DNA from: Cliona cf. orientalis
Taxonomy: Eukaryota > Porifera > Demospongiae > Clionaida > Clionaidae
Length of the DNA stretch: 64,000 nucleotides
NCBI GenBank assembly: GCA_963930775.1
Contig: OZ005694.1
Location: 10,680,899-10,744,898 of the forward strand
Direction of reading: 5' to 3'
The notes below the pieces were generated by a model. That model ran no database searches and was not told the DNA's origin. It saw nothing but the letters and a program-made list of their open reading frames with translations. Positions 1 to 10,176 of the stretch are shown one piece after another (position 1 is the first letter of the stretch; each line of letters opens with the position of its first letter). Both the position numbers and the translations under genes were made by a program.

Positions 1-2053
1 GTTTGGCTTGCGATCGAGAAGCCATGAAGATACAGACGGACACTACGATAAACATGACCAGATTGAAGGAAATGGAGAGAACTAGAGGAACGACGAAAGC
101 AACGATGGCAGACTCGAGGTGATTTATCCAACAGCTGCCCAAAGATTCGTCGGCTAGAACTCCATAGAGAACCAGTCCTTGAGTAGTGAAGTTGACCACT
201 ATGGACACTGAAGTGATTAACAGGGGCAACCCCCAGCCAGCGAGCATGTATGAGATGAGCAGCTGCAGCTTATCACGCTTCGAGTCCATGATCAGCTTCT
301 TAGCTCGGTGAAACTTTCGCACCACTTCCAGCGACATTACGCTCATCCATGCAAACTGTGCCAGAAAAAAGAAATGCAGCGCTACAGCGACTGACGTACA
401 GAGCTCGACAATTGGATAAGCTTGTGATATCGGACCACCGACTAGAATCAGTAGATTCGTTACGAGGTTGGCAAAGGCTAGATTCATCAAGATCTTGCTT
501 GGTAACGAGCGCAGCTCCTTGAAGAGGCTGTAGGTTATCAATACTAAAGCACTACCGATAACAGAGAGGGAGCACCCTACATAGGTGAGCTCAAGGTAGC
601 CAGCAGGGTAAGAAAAAATGGTGGTGTTCACCTGAACAGTGGTGACGTTATCGGGACAGACGAGAGGCAGCCCATCAGCACTGTAGCCGAGAATCTCCAT
701 CTCTTCACCATCCACAAGGATAGTCTCGTTCGTGAGCAGAGTGAATTCCGTCTCATTCAGGGCCACCAGCTCCGTGGGGCAGTCGAGGAAAAACCCACTA
801 CCACTGCCTGAACCGTTAGTGGACTGATCTCCATTAGTCAGCGATTGAGAAGAACACTTTCCGTCACGTGATACGAAATTCTCTGGGCAAAGGGTGTCTC
901 GACAGTCTAGACCAACTGCCGCCTGGCCCTCGGGGCAGTTCACTGTAACGTTCCGAGTCTGCATGTCTGTTCGTACAGTCACATGACCACCGCCAAAATT
1001 ACTCAGAGTGATCGTGAAGGGTATACCCATTTGAGTAGGTTCATCGGGATGCATAATATTAATATCTTGTGTTGGATCCTCTGTGGGGAGAGGAGGGGAG
1101 AGGTTTTGCATACACTGAATCGGTACCAAATTGACAGGCCTGGATATCTCCCGCAGGCACTGTATGTGTATGATAAACGCTTGATTGCATTTTACACATG
1201 CGCGATTGCGAGCGATCATAAAACTTGCATCAGAACTGAACTGCTTCAGCACGATAGCTTCTTGGAGGTCGTACGGACCATTAACACAGTCGTTAGCGAG
1301 TCCTTCGTACTCTTCTTGCGATATCCCAAGGAACTCGGTTATGTTGAGACAGGTGTCGACAACGTTGGGATAGCATGCTCTTGGCCTGTGGGGCATGGTC
1401 AGTGGGTACTGGTACGAACAACGGCTGCACTGTTCTTGAAAGAGGCTCGTATCGAGCTCAGAAAATGGAACAGTTTCGAGTAGCTCGTAGAGATATTCAG
1501 TGCATACAATGCTCGCCTCCCACGAGACTGTGTTCTCCATGCGATTGCATAGAGCACAGTGCTGATTTCTGTAGACAATCCCCGATACGGGGTCGGTAAC
1601 TGGAGGCAAGTCTCGAGATTCTGAGAGACAACTGTCAAGCACCATTTGTCCACTCTCACCGACCTCAGAAAGCCAATCTGAAGAACATCCGGACACCATC
1701 CAAAAGGACTCATTCGCCACGACGTCTATCGTGCTGTCAAGGTAGATGCTCTGACAAGTGAATCGAAGTTCGTTGAGACGCGAGTCTCCGAGTGGCGTTC
1801 CTTCGCAGGCAGCTGACCTTCGCGTGGACGACGGTCCACAGCAGTCACCGTATACCTCGCAGTCCGCGTCGCATTTACACCGTATCCCGTCTCTCTTGAT
1901 CTTGTATGCCCGACATTTTCTTCCGCAGGAGCGGCAGTTGGGCTCTGGCGGCTCCTCTGTCGTAGCATCTTCGAGAGTGGCGGCTGAAGAAGATCGGAGA
2001 GAAGGAGAGGTCAGTAAAACTATTGTAAATCCAAAAAGTAGAGACAGCTTCAT
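1..2053 (-). CDS. SMB-domain 7TM receptor, copy 1 (7TM-1), 3' end outside the window
   Basis: I translated the minus strand from the ATG at 2053-2051 and it stays open to base 1, so about 684 codons are present and TM6, TM7 and the cytoplasmic tail lie off the left edge. The order is signal peptide (MKLSLLFGF start), an eight-cysteine somatomedin-B domain, a Cys-rich region, a Ser/Gly linker, then TM1 to TM5 of a class B/adhesion-like or Methuselah-like 7TM core. It is collinear with the complete copy at 4159-6687 but has a shorter Pro-rich linker and scattered substitutions. There is no intron in the visible part. No stop or frameshift was seen, so it may be functional. Family placement rests on the 7TM pattern, not on a search. 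The ligand is unknown. Confidence 0.8.
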   Translation of the reverse strand, partial: MKLSLLFGFTIVLLTSPSLRSSSAATLEDATTEEPPEPNCRSCGRKCRAYKIKRDGIRCKCDADCEVYGDCCGPSSTRRSAACEGTPLGDSRLNELRFTCQSIYLDSTIDVVANESFWMVSGCSSDWLSEVGESGQMVLDSCLSESRDLPPVTDPVSGIVYRNQHCALCNRMENTVSWEASIVCTEYLYELLETVPFSELDTSLFQEQCSRCSYQYPLTMPHRPRACYPNVVDTCLNITEFLGISQEEYEGLANDCVNGPYDLQEAIVLKQFSSDASFMIARNRACVKCNQAFIIHIQCLREISRPVNLVPIQCMQNLSPPLPTEDPTQDINIMHPDEPTQMGIPFTITLSNFGGGHVTVRTDMQTRNVTVNCPEGQAAVGLDCRDTLCPENFVSRDGKCSSQSLTNGDQSTNGSGSGSGFFLDCPTELVALNETEFTLLTNETILVDGEEMEILGYSADGLPLVCPDNVTTVQVNTTIFSYPAGYLELTYVGCSLSVIGSALVLITYSLFKELRSLPSKILMNLAFANLVTNLLILVGGPISQAYPIVELCTSVAVALHFFFLAQFAWMSVMSLEVVRKFHRAKKLIMDSKRDKLQLLISYMLAGWGLPLLITSVSIVVNFTTQGLVLYGVLADESLGSCWINHLESAIVAFVVPLVLSISFNLVMFIVVSVCIFMASRSQAK

Positions 2054-2604
2054 CTTGAACTGTCAGAAAACGTGTGAGTGTTCTTGTCCCTTTTTAGCGA
2101 GTTCAATTATTACTAAAATCGTGAGAAATGAAGCTGTCAACCATGTGTAAGAAGTAAGTTGAACGCCCACGCATTCCGCCCTCCGAGCTCCACCCACTCA
2201 TAGCTGGGAAGTGTAGGGTGATAATAATTAGATCATAGCTGTAACAAATGCTGCAATCTGATTGGTCATTAGCAGGTACCTATAATATGTGATAGTACCC
2301 CTACAAGTCTGATAGAACCCCTACAAGATTTTGATAGAACCCTGCAACTTTGTATTCTCGGGCTATTACAGTGTTTTACTGTTATGATCTAGACACTGTT
2401 TAGTCGGTTTCCAACTAATAACAACGGAAAGAACAGTGACATGATAAAGGTTTCTTCATATGTAAGGTGGACTATGCAGCCGCAATCACACATGCTCAAT
2501 CACTCCGATAACAGTCAGCCATAAGCTTACACTCATTTTGGAGCAAAGCTGGTATACTAGTCTCGTGCACCAGCCCCTCCTACCCTGTTGCATTGCAAGC
2601 TATT
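2054..2604. other. Upstream region of 7TM-1 with repeat remnants
   Basis: No coding signal was seen. Bases about 2060-2200 match the 5' flank of 7TM-2 (6690-6850) and probably hold the promoter of 7TM-1. Bases 2225-2345 carry a short tandem motif (variants of GATAGAACCCCTACAAG) preceded by a segment also found near 28870, so it is likely a MITE relic. Bases 2440-2570 match the region upstream of receptor A near 6935-7030, which shows that this module once had the same divergent layout. Confidence 0.45.
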
Positions 2605-2732
2605 AGCAGTTGTGTTGATTGCTCAACCAACAGCGATTCCCTATCAGAAGCTTCAGGGAGTTGTAGCTGTAATGCAGGTTACTACAGAGTAAGTGGCTCT
2701 GAAGGAATAATTATTGGAGTGGAATGCACAGA
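2605..2732 (+). pseudogene. Receptor remnant: exon 3 (Cys-rich, Ephrin_rec_like) only
   Basis: The segment matches exon 3 of receptor A (8446-8607): SCVDC then NSL/DSL, SCSCNAGYYRVSGSEG and ECT. The 5' boundary is lost, a few bases are inserted before the GIIIGVEC stretch, and the donor that should follow CACAG reads AT instead of GT. No other receptor exon is found nearby. It is the relic of a receptor that once lay beside 7TM-1. Confidence 0.7.
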
Positions 2733-2755
2733 TTAGATCAAGTCTATGAATAACT

Positions 2756-2888
2756 AGGGATAATCACATCCACCATACATCCCTATGCTTGCTTTTTGAG
2801 TATAGCTATATACATGGGGAGCAAAAGTAACCAGTAATGCATGATAAACAAGCGTAGGGATGTAGCTATAGTGGATTTGGTTATCCCT
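2756..2888. repeat. Short inverted-repeat (MITE-like) element
   Basis: The ends are inverted copies (AGGGATAATCACATCCAC at the left, GTGGATTTGGTTATCCCT at the right), and a second inner pair (CATCCCTATGCTTG / CAAGCGTAGGGATG) continues the foldback. There is no coding capacity and no clear target duplication. Confidence 0.5.
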
Positions 2889-4158
2889 ACAAATGTTGTT
2901 TGTACACCCCCCAGGCTTTTTGACCCTGCCATCCCTACTTCATCCTTCAATTTATTCAATTGTTTTTATACTTGTGATAAAAGGGTCATTGCATAATAAT
3001 AATATTATTATTATTATATACACGGGACAAAAGAGTTTTTAAGCTGTACTTGTTCTGAGCACAATTCTCAAAGCTATTATCGACACCTCAATTTGTGGCT
3101 CTGCCTTTTTGGAATTTGTACAATGTCATGTATACAAGATACCTTTGAACACTATTATTCTTCATGCACATAATATAATATGCAGTATTGATATAATATA
3201 AGACCAAGATTGCTAATATAAGCCACTATTGAGTTTCCATCCTCTGAAATTCAAGTCGATCATAATAGTTGCTGGCTTTTGTAGCCTATATATCTGCTAA
3301 TTGATACTACTTCATGTGAATGGACTGATAATCCGATAAATTGACAGCCAGCTACGTGATCAGATGCTGTTGGATCATCATGCAAGAGCCTGGGCACAAG
3401 GCTAAATGTGACCAGAGTCATAATCATTTGCACTCTGACTCTGAGATCTATATACAGTGTTTGTCATGCTATCTAGGTATAATAATAATATTATATGCAA
3501 CTGTCAATAGGATCTGCATGGGAAACCCAAGAGCCATGCAGAGAAAGGGTACCAGTGGGCGCTGCATGGTTCGAAGGTCATAATAATATTATGTCTGATG
3601 GATGGAAATTGAATATCACTGGCTACAGCAGGATATAGTGTTTTGGCAATACCAAGGTGATTCTCATCCTCCTATAGGCTCAGTTATGTCACCAGTGATC
3701 AATTAACTTCCAGTGACATCACTTTCTGTTTTTGCCCAGGATCAAGGAGTGCATGCATCCATAGCTAGTGGGAATACAGTGTCATACTGGGAATCACACA
3801 TGCAGTTCAGAAGCCTTATATACCCATTCACATGGATTTGGTAGCAAAGGTTGAAGATGAACTTTCATGATACTGTATATATGAGCAAAATACTACTGTT
3901 AGGTAATAGGGGAACATTCACTGAACATATAGGGTAAAATGACACTGACCATACCAGATGGTCTAGTGTAAATATACTATGCAGCTTTAGATACACAAAG
4001 ATTTCTGTGGTTAGCAAAAGAGCACACACATCAGTGTACACACAGTGATCCAAATGTGGGATGGAATTTTAGAATTAGCTGACGGTGTTTGTGGATGATA
4101 TTTTGGCTATCAATGACTCCAAAATTAATAAACTGTCATGCAAGTATTACGGCTAGGG
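2889..4158. other. Non-coding 3' flank of 7TM-2
   Basis: No convincing coding region was seen; short ORFs here lack family features. There is an ATT/TAT microsatellite at about 2995-3018. Bases about 3780-4150 match 24340-24640, which is the 3' flank of 7TM-3, so the flank was duplicated together with the gene. Confidence 0.5.
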
Positions 4159-6687
4159 CTAGGGAGAGTTCTCTGTTGAATGTGCAGTGGCTTCAGTGAA
4201 GCTTCCCCCTCCATTTTGTTTGTAAGTTCTGAGCACAATGGTGGATTGACTGCTGCTCCGAGACGCTGGACCACTCGTGGAGGCGGCAGACTTCGACGAC
4301 GTCTTCTCCACGCTTCTCTTGCAAGTGAGGCAATCCAGGTAGAGCTTTAGAGTCTTCTTGGTCAGGAGAAAAGCCACAAATATGACAAATCCCTGGGTGC
4401 TATTGAAGATGATGAAGAGATACCATGCCCAGCTTGTGCCAGCTAGAATGGCGATGAACCCAAACACCCAAGTGAGGCCTGTGGTGCAAAAGATGGCGAT
4501 ATTAAGGTGGAGGAAAGGAGTGGCGTCTTCACGGTTTAGTTTGGCTTGCGATCGAGAAGCCATGAAGATATAGATAGACACTACGATAAACATGACGAGG
4601 TTGAAGGAAATGGAGAGAACTAGAGGAACGACGAAAGCAACGACAGCAGACTCGAGGTGATTTATCCAACAGCTGCCCAAGGATCCGTCGGCTAGAACTC
4701 CATAGAGCACCAGTCCTTGCGTGGTGAAATTGACCACTATGGACACTGCAGTGATTAACAGGGGCAACCCCCAGCCAGCGAGCATGTATGAGAAGAGCAG
4801 CTGTAGCTTATCGCGCCTCGAGTCCATGATCAGCTTCTTAGCTCGGTGAAACTTTCGCACCACTTCCAGTGACATTATGCTCATCCATGCAAACTGTGCC
4901 AGAAAGAAGAAATGCAGAGCTACAGCGACTGACGTACAGAGCTCGATGATTGGATAAGCTTGCGATATCGGACCACCGACTAGAATCAGTAGATTCGTCA
5001 CAATGTTTGCAAAGGCTAGATTCATCAAGATCTTGCTTGGTAGCGAGCGCAGTTCCTTGAAGAGACTGTAGGTTATCAATACTAAAGCACTACCGATAAC
5101 GGATAGAGAGCACCCTACGTAGGTGAGCTCAAGGTAGCCAGCTGGGTAAGAAAAAATGGTGGTGTTCACCTGAACAGTGGTGACGTTATCAGGACAGACG
5201 AGAGGCAGTCCATCAGCGCTGTAGCCGAGAATCTCCATCTCTTCACCATTCACAAGAACGGTCTCATTTGTGAGTAAAGTGAATTCCGTGTCATTCAGGG
5301 CCACTAGCTCCGTGGGGCAGTCGAGGAAAAATCCACTCCCACTGCCTGAACCATTAGTGGACTGATTTACACTAGTCAGTGGTTGAGAAAAACACTTTCC
5401 GTCCCGCGATACGAAATTCTGTGGGCAGAGGGTGTCTCGACAGTCTAGACCAACCGGCGCCTGGCCCTCGGGGCAGCTCACCGTAACGTTCCGAGTCTGT
5501 GTGTCCGTTCGTACAGTCACATGACCACCGCCAAAATTACTCAGAGTGATCGTGAAGGGTATACCCCCTTGAGTAGGAGGGGGTTCATCGGGTGCCACAA
5601 TATTAACAATATTATCAACTAAGGGGAACAGGGGATTTGTCAGATTAAAATCACCAATATCTGGTGGATCCTCTGTGGGGAGAGGAGGAGGAGTAGGTGG
5701 AGCTTCGGTCGTAGGTGGGGAGATATTTCGTATACACTGAATCGGTACCACATTGACAGCCCTGGATGTCTCCCGCAGGCACTGTCTGAGAAACACTTGA
5801 TTGCATTCTGCGCACGCGCGATTGCGAAACAAGAGAGCGATCACCAAACTTTCATCAAAACTGAACGGCTTCGGCACACTAGCTACTTGGAGGTCGTACG
5901 AACCATTTACACAGTCGTTAGCGAGTCCTTCGTACTCTTCTTGCGATATCCCGAGGATCTCGGTTATGTTGAGACAAGTGTCGACAACGTTGGGATAGCA
6001 TGCTCTAGGCACGTGGGGCAAGGTCCGTGGGTACTGGTATGAACAAGGGCTGCACTGTTCTTGAAAGAGGCTCGTATCGAGCTCAGAAAATGGAACGGTT
6101 TCGAGTAGCTCGTAGAGATATTCAGTGCACACAATGCTCGCCTCCCACGAGACTGTGTTCTCCACGCGATTGCATAGAGCACAGTGCTGATTTCTGTAGA
6201 CAATCCCCGATACGGGGTCAGTAACTGGAGGCAAGTCTCGAGATTCTGAGAGACAACCGTCAAGCACCATTTGTCCACTCTCACCGACCTCAGAAAGCCA
6301 GTCTGAAGAACATCCGGACACCATCCAAAATGACTCATTCGCCACGACGTCTATCGTGCTGTCAAGGTAGATGCTCTGACAAGTGAATTGGAGTTCGTTG
6401 AGGCGTGAGTCTCCGAGTGGCGTTCCTTCGCAGGCAGCTGACCTTCGCGTGGACGACGGTCCACAGCAGTCGCCGTACACTTCGCAGTCCGTGTCGCATT
6501 TACACCGTCCCCCGTCTCTCTCGATGTTGTATGCCCGACATTCTCTTCCGCAGGAGCGGCAGTTGGGCTCTAGCCCTCTCGTTGGCTCCTCTGTCGTCAC
6601 ATCTTCGAGAGTGACGGCTGAAGAAGATCGGAGAGAAGGAGAGATCAGTAGAATTATTATAAATCCAAAAAATAGAGAAATCTTCAT
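4159..6687 (-). CDS. SMB-domain 7TM receptor, copy 2 (7TM-2), complete
   Basis: A single-exon gene of 842 aa. Residues 1-24 are a signal peptide. Residues about 43-75 form a somatomedin-B domain with cysteines at 43, 46, 50, 62, 64, 68, 74 and 75 (CKCDTDC...DCC signature). A Cys-rich region with CxxC pairs follows, then a Pro/Thr-rich linker, a second Cys-rich part and a Gly/Ser stretch. Seven hydrophobic segments occupy roughly residues 525-785, with class B/adhesion-like signatures (GLTWVFGF in TM6, FNSTQGFVIF in TM7). The Ser/Thr-rich tail is about 55 residues. I see no GPS autoproteolysis site before TM1, so it is not a typical adhesion GPCR. It sits head-to-head with receptor A, about 700 bp apart. 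Likely a plasma-membrane receptor; ligand and G protein are unknown. This is the reference copy for the other two. Confidence 0.85.
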   Translation of the reverse strand: MKISLFFGFIIILLISPSLRSSSAVTLEDVTTEEPTRGLEPNCRSCGRECRAYNIERDGGRCKCDTDCEVYGDCCGPSSTRRSAACEGTPLGDSRLNELQFTCQSIYLDSTIDVVANESFWMVSGCSSDWLSEVGESGQMVLDGCLSESRDLPPVTDPVSGIVYRNQHCALCNRVENTVSWEASIVCTEYLYELLETVPFSELDTSLFQEQCSPCSYQYPRTLPHVPRACYPNVVDTCLNITEILGISQEEYEGLANDCVNGSYDLQVASVPKPFSFDESLVIALLFRNRACAECNQVFLRQCLRETSRAVNVVPIQCIRNISPPTTEAPPTPPPLPTEDPPDIGDFNLTNPLFPLVDNIVNIVAPDEPPPTQGGIPFTITLSNFGGGHVTVRTDTQTRNVTVSCPEGQAPVGLDCRDTLCPQNFVSRDGKCFSQPLTSVNQSTNGSGSGSGFFLDCPTELVALNDTEFTLLTNETVLVNGEEMEILGYSADGLPLVCPDNVTTVQVNTTIFSYPAGYLELTYVGCSLSVIGSALVLITYSLFKELRSLPSKILMNLAFANIVTNLLILVGGPISQAYPIIELCTSVAVALHFFFLAQFAWMSIMSLEVVRKFHRAKKLIMDSRRDKLQLLFSYMLAGWGLPLLITAVSIVVNFTTQGLVLYGVLADGSLGSCWINHLESAVVAFVVPLVLSISFNLVMFIVVSIYIFMASRSQAKLNREDATPFLHLNIAIFCTTGLTWVFGFIAILAGTSWAWYLFIIFNSTQGFVIFVAFLLTKKTLKLYLDCLTCKRSVEKTSSKSAASTSGPASRSSSQSTIVLRTYKQNGGGSFTEATAHSTENSP

Positions 6688-7387
6688 CTTGAATTGGTAG
6701 TGAACCTGTGAGTGTTCTTGTCCCTTTTTAGCGAGTTCAATTAATACTAAAATCGTGAGAAATGAACGAAGCTGTCAAACATGTGCAAAAAGTAATTTGA
6801 ACGCCCACGCATTCCTACCTCCGAGCTCCGCCCACTCGTAGCGGGGAAGTGTAGAGCGGATATTATTATGATATGACCGCAACGGAAGGAAGACGGCTTC
6901 AGGCTAGGGATCATGGCGCGGCGTGATCAAAGGTTTCTTCACATTTGGCATGAGAACCGGAGGTGGACGATTACAATTTACACATGCTCAATCACTCCAA
7001 TGTCAGTCATTTTGGAGCAAAGCTGGTACCAAACGATTCATCGTGCTATTTATAGCATAGATGCCTGCCCGAAATAATATTATTTTACTGCATCGCTAGC
7101 TAGCTACATCAGTATAGCCCTCTATGATACCAAATATGGTTAATACAGCTATCATTAGAGTCAGAGTATGAATGTTGTTTCAATCTGATAACCACCAGGA
7201 ATCAGTGGGATGCAACTAGCATTAATAGCTATAAAAAAAGTGGGCCCAGCAGGGGTGGCTAGGTATCTGGGTAGGTGCATATTAAACCAAGGGGCGGCAC
7301 AGAAGTTGAAGTTTTGAGCCAGGTAAGAGAGCTGATAATTGCTAGCTGTTTAAGTTAATTTATATGCAACTCCATACAAAATTTTAG
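6688..7387 (+). promoter_or_regulatory. Divergent promoter region of 7TM-2 and receptor A, with TATA box and 5'UTR intron
   Basis: This region separates two divergent genes. On the plus strand TATAAAAAAA lies at 7230-7239, followed by a GTAAGA donor at 7323 and an acceptor ...ATTTTAG ending at 7387, six bases before the receptor A ATG. That implies a non-coding first exon and a 65 bp 5'UTR intron. The same TATA and intron layout recurs before receptor F (TATA at 35779). Bases 6935-7030 are also conserved at 2440-2570 and 35465-35590. No separate TATA was identified for the 7TM gene. Confidence 0.55.
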
Positions 7388-7393
7388 AGAACA

Positions 7394-10176
7394 ATGAAGT
7401 TGCTTGGATGTCTTGCCATTTTTCTCTCTACTTTTGCTATCATGGATGCTGCAGTAGCTCCGAATGATTACTCTATTACATGCCGCACTGACTTTCAATA
7501 TCGAGCAGCCCATGACTGGATCCCCTATGCAAATGATACCAGCAGTGGCACTTGGAAGGTTCTCATCGATCAGTATGACTACCAAAGTGTCATAGGATTT
7601 GGAGGAGTTTGGAAAGCAATAGATGCTGACACGCAGCCAACTCCTGATGGAAGAATTGTATGTTTTATATAGTCATTAGCTGGCATAATTAAAATGAATA
7701 TTTAATTTCAGTTTACCCAAGGCAGTGGTGGGACATGCTCCTATCAAATTAGAGTAAGTGATTCTTATCAGAATCCAAATTCAAGCAACTGGGTCTTCAC
7801 TCAAGCTATTGACTACATTGATGCTGTCGAACTGATTGTTAATGCTACTGTCAGATTCTCTGCTTGCATTCAGCGTCGTGTGGACATCCCACCTTGTACA
7901 AATGACTATGTGATTTTGCACCGCTATGATACTAATACACAGAGTGAGATCGAGAGGGTCAAACCAACCAACTATCAGCCTTATAAAGACACCTCAGAGA
8001 GCTCTCGTCTTGAGCAAGATCAAGTCAATACCAATGATGATACCACCATCATCGGTAGATTCCGTCGACCTGCAAACTTCAACTATACCTACCTTGGACT
8101 TCAGGACATCGGCACTCATGGGATCGTCAGTCGAATTTTTATGTACTATGAAGTGTGCCCAGGAAGAGTTGAAGGACTCGTGACCTACCCTGAGGTACCT
8201 CACCCTGGAACATTACCTGGAGCATCATCACAAATCACTAGGCTTGCTCACTGTGCTGAGCACTCACATAATACCACAAGCTTAGAAACCTACTCTTACC
8301 AAGATGGACGATGTGACCAGAGTGCTACATGTGACTGTGATGCAGGGTACGAGGAAAATGGCCATCAGTGTGTTGGTACGTAAGTTAAACATTCAACCTG
8401 ATCTTGTGAATAAGTTGAAGTTTATATATAACTCATGCATTATAGCTTGTACGGCTGGACAGTATCGAAGTGCATTGAACAGCAGTTGTGTTGATTGCCC
8501 AGCCAATAGCAATTCTCTGTCAGCAGCTTCAGAGACTTGTAGCTGTAATGCAGGTTACTATAGAGTGAATGGCTCTGAGTCTGAAGGAATTGGAGTGGAA
8601 TGCACAGGTAAGAATTGATAATAATTGAAGAATTACATGATTCAGCTCACTAATTCTTCAGCTCCTCCTCCTCCTATTAGCAGCTGTGATGTAAGTCAGC
8701 ACTTTGATACTGCTATTAATATTCAGTGGAGAGCTCCAGCAAACTGTGGAGGGCGAAGCGATTGCTACTATCAGATAAAGATAAATAGTAGTTCTCCAGA
8801 AGATTATTCACCAGTATTCCGTCCCAATGCTCAAGAAACGTTCACTGTTAATAATTTAGAACCAGATATGACTTATGCAATCACAGTTAGCATTCATAAT
8901 GGGGTCAGTGACCAGGATTCAGAAAATGCTAGAAACAGAGAATGTGTCATTGTAGCCAAAACCATGCAAGGAAGTAAGTATGAGCGATCCTTACAGTCTA
9001 ACCCCCATAGCTGTTTAATATTATTTAACAATTTTTGTTCAGGTGTGTTTATGCTTGGAGAGGTAACCTCCTTTAACAATTCAGCAGTTCTCCTTGAAGA
9101 TATTGACTCTGAAAGTCCACTGACATGCACAACAGCTCACACTAGCTGCTGTACGGAAGGACATGACACACAGGGCAGATTCTTCTACCCAGATGGCAGC
9201 CCTGTTCTAACCCAGTCTCAAGCATCATCATCTTCACAGAGCTTTTATGTCACTCAAAATCAAGGTTCAATCAGTCTCATACGGCAAGATGGTGATCCTC
9301 CTCCCCTGGGTAGCTACCGCTGTGAGGTTCCGGATGGTGGAGGGAGTTTACAAAATCTTTACATCCGAATTGGTGAGACAGTACATAGCATGACATTGTG
9401 TGTGTATGTGCATATAATATAGTATTGTGTATGTGTCTATGTGTATGTGTGCATAATTCAGTGACCTATACTTATAATTAGGGGTATATAGGTAAATTAT
9501 GCTAATTTTTTGGCCCATAATGCTATTCTCAAATGCTCAAAAAATCCTAATAATGCTCCAGAAGTGCACCTATAATTCCCAATACATCGCCCATTATGCT
9601 CAAGCTGAACCGACAATAATGTTAATAAAAACCGATGTGAGACATGAGAAGACTCAGTTACACTATCATAGAGTGCAGCCATTTCAATTTTACATGTGTT
9701 CAGATTCGAAAGTTTATACCAGCTGATTGATCAACCCTTTACGAGTCCATAATAAGTAGTCCAGACGTTGTGACAAAGGTCAATTAACAGGTCCTTGCAA
9801 TTGTGTGCCCTAAAATTCTCAAAATTATGCCAGTTGATGCCTATAATGCTAGCATAATTCTCAAATGCTTACACACACCTATTATGCTCAAAATTATGCC
9901 AGCATATTTTACCTACCCCCTACTTATAATATTATTTTTTCAGGCACAATCACCAGAGATGCCCTAATCAGCTCGCCTACCAGCACTGGAGCGTCATGTG
10001 TAAACTTGTACGTATTCATTGGAGTTGTTGTGGGTGTAGCCGTGCTTGCTGTCATTGTTATCTCACTGATCTCTGTCTGTCTCTGTGTGATTTGCATAAA
10101 GAAAAAGGAGGTCTCTGTGGAATTGTATGAGCAGGAAACAAAAAAACCAGTGGCCTTGAAAATGGATGAATTTTAA
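7394..10176 (+). CDS. Receptor A: kinase-less Eph-receptor-like type I membrane protein
   Basis: Six coding exons join in frame to 654 aa: 7394-7657, 7712-8375, 8446-8607, 8662-8973, 9043-9372, 9944-10176, all with GT-AG borders. Signal peptide about 1-20. Residues about 25-225 resemble the Eph ligand-binding domain (SNWVFTQAIDY, YLGLQDIG, IFMYYEVCPGRVEGL, then CDCDAGYEENGHQC as in Eph CNAGYEE). Exon 3 is a Cys-rich Ephrin_rec_like module. Exon 4 is one fibronectin III domain. Exon 5 is an Ig-like domain (YPDG...GSYRCEVPD). Exon 6 gives one transmembrane helix and a 25-residue tail (KKKEVSVELYEQE...). Known Eph receptors have two FN3 domains, then a TM, kinase and SAM; here the second FN3, kinase and SAM are absent and the stop is genuine. 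The 571 bp last intron carries an inserted repeat. Probably a cell-surface binding protein; the ligand is unknown. Confidence 0.85.
9450..9935. repeat. Repeat insertion inside the last intron of receptor A
   Basis: The equivalent intron is about 70-320 bp in other copies but 571 bp here. The extra DNA is bounded by related inverted AT-rich motifs (ATTATGCTAATTTTTTGGC near the left, ATTATGCCAGCATAT near the right) and repeats AATGCTCAAA-like words. Similar words occur at 31590-31770. It is probably a non-autonomous DNA element. No coding region was seen. Confidence 0.45.

Noticed and set aside
5964..6338. 124-codon minus-strand ORF within 7TM-2 (similar ones in 7TM-1 and 7TM-3)
   Set aside because: It is a shifted-frame shadow of the 842-residue receptor; its repeated presence only reflects duplication.
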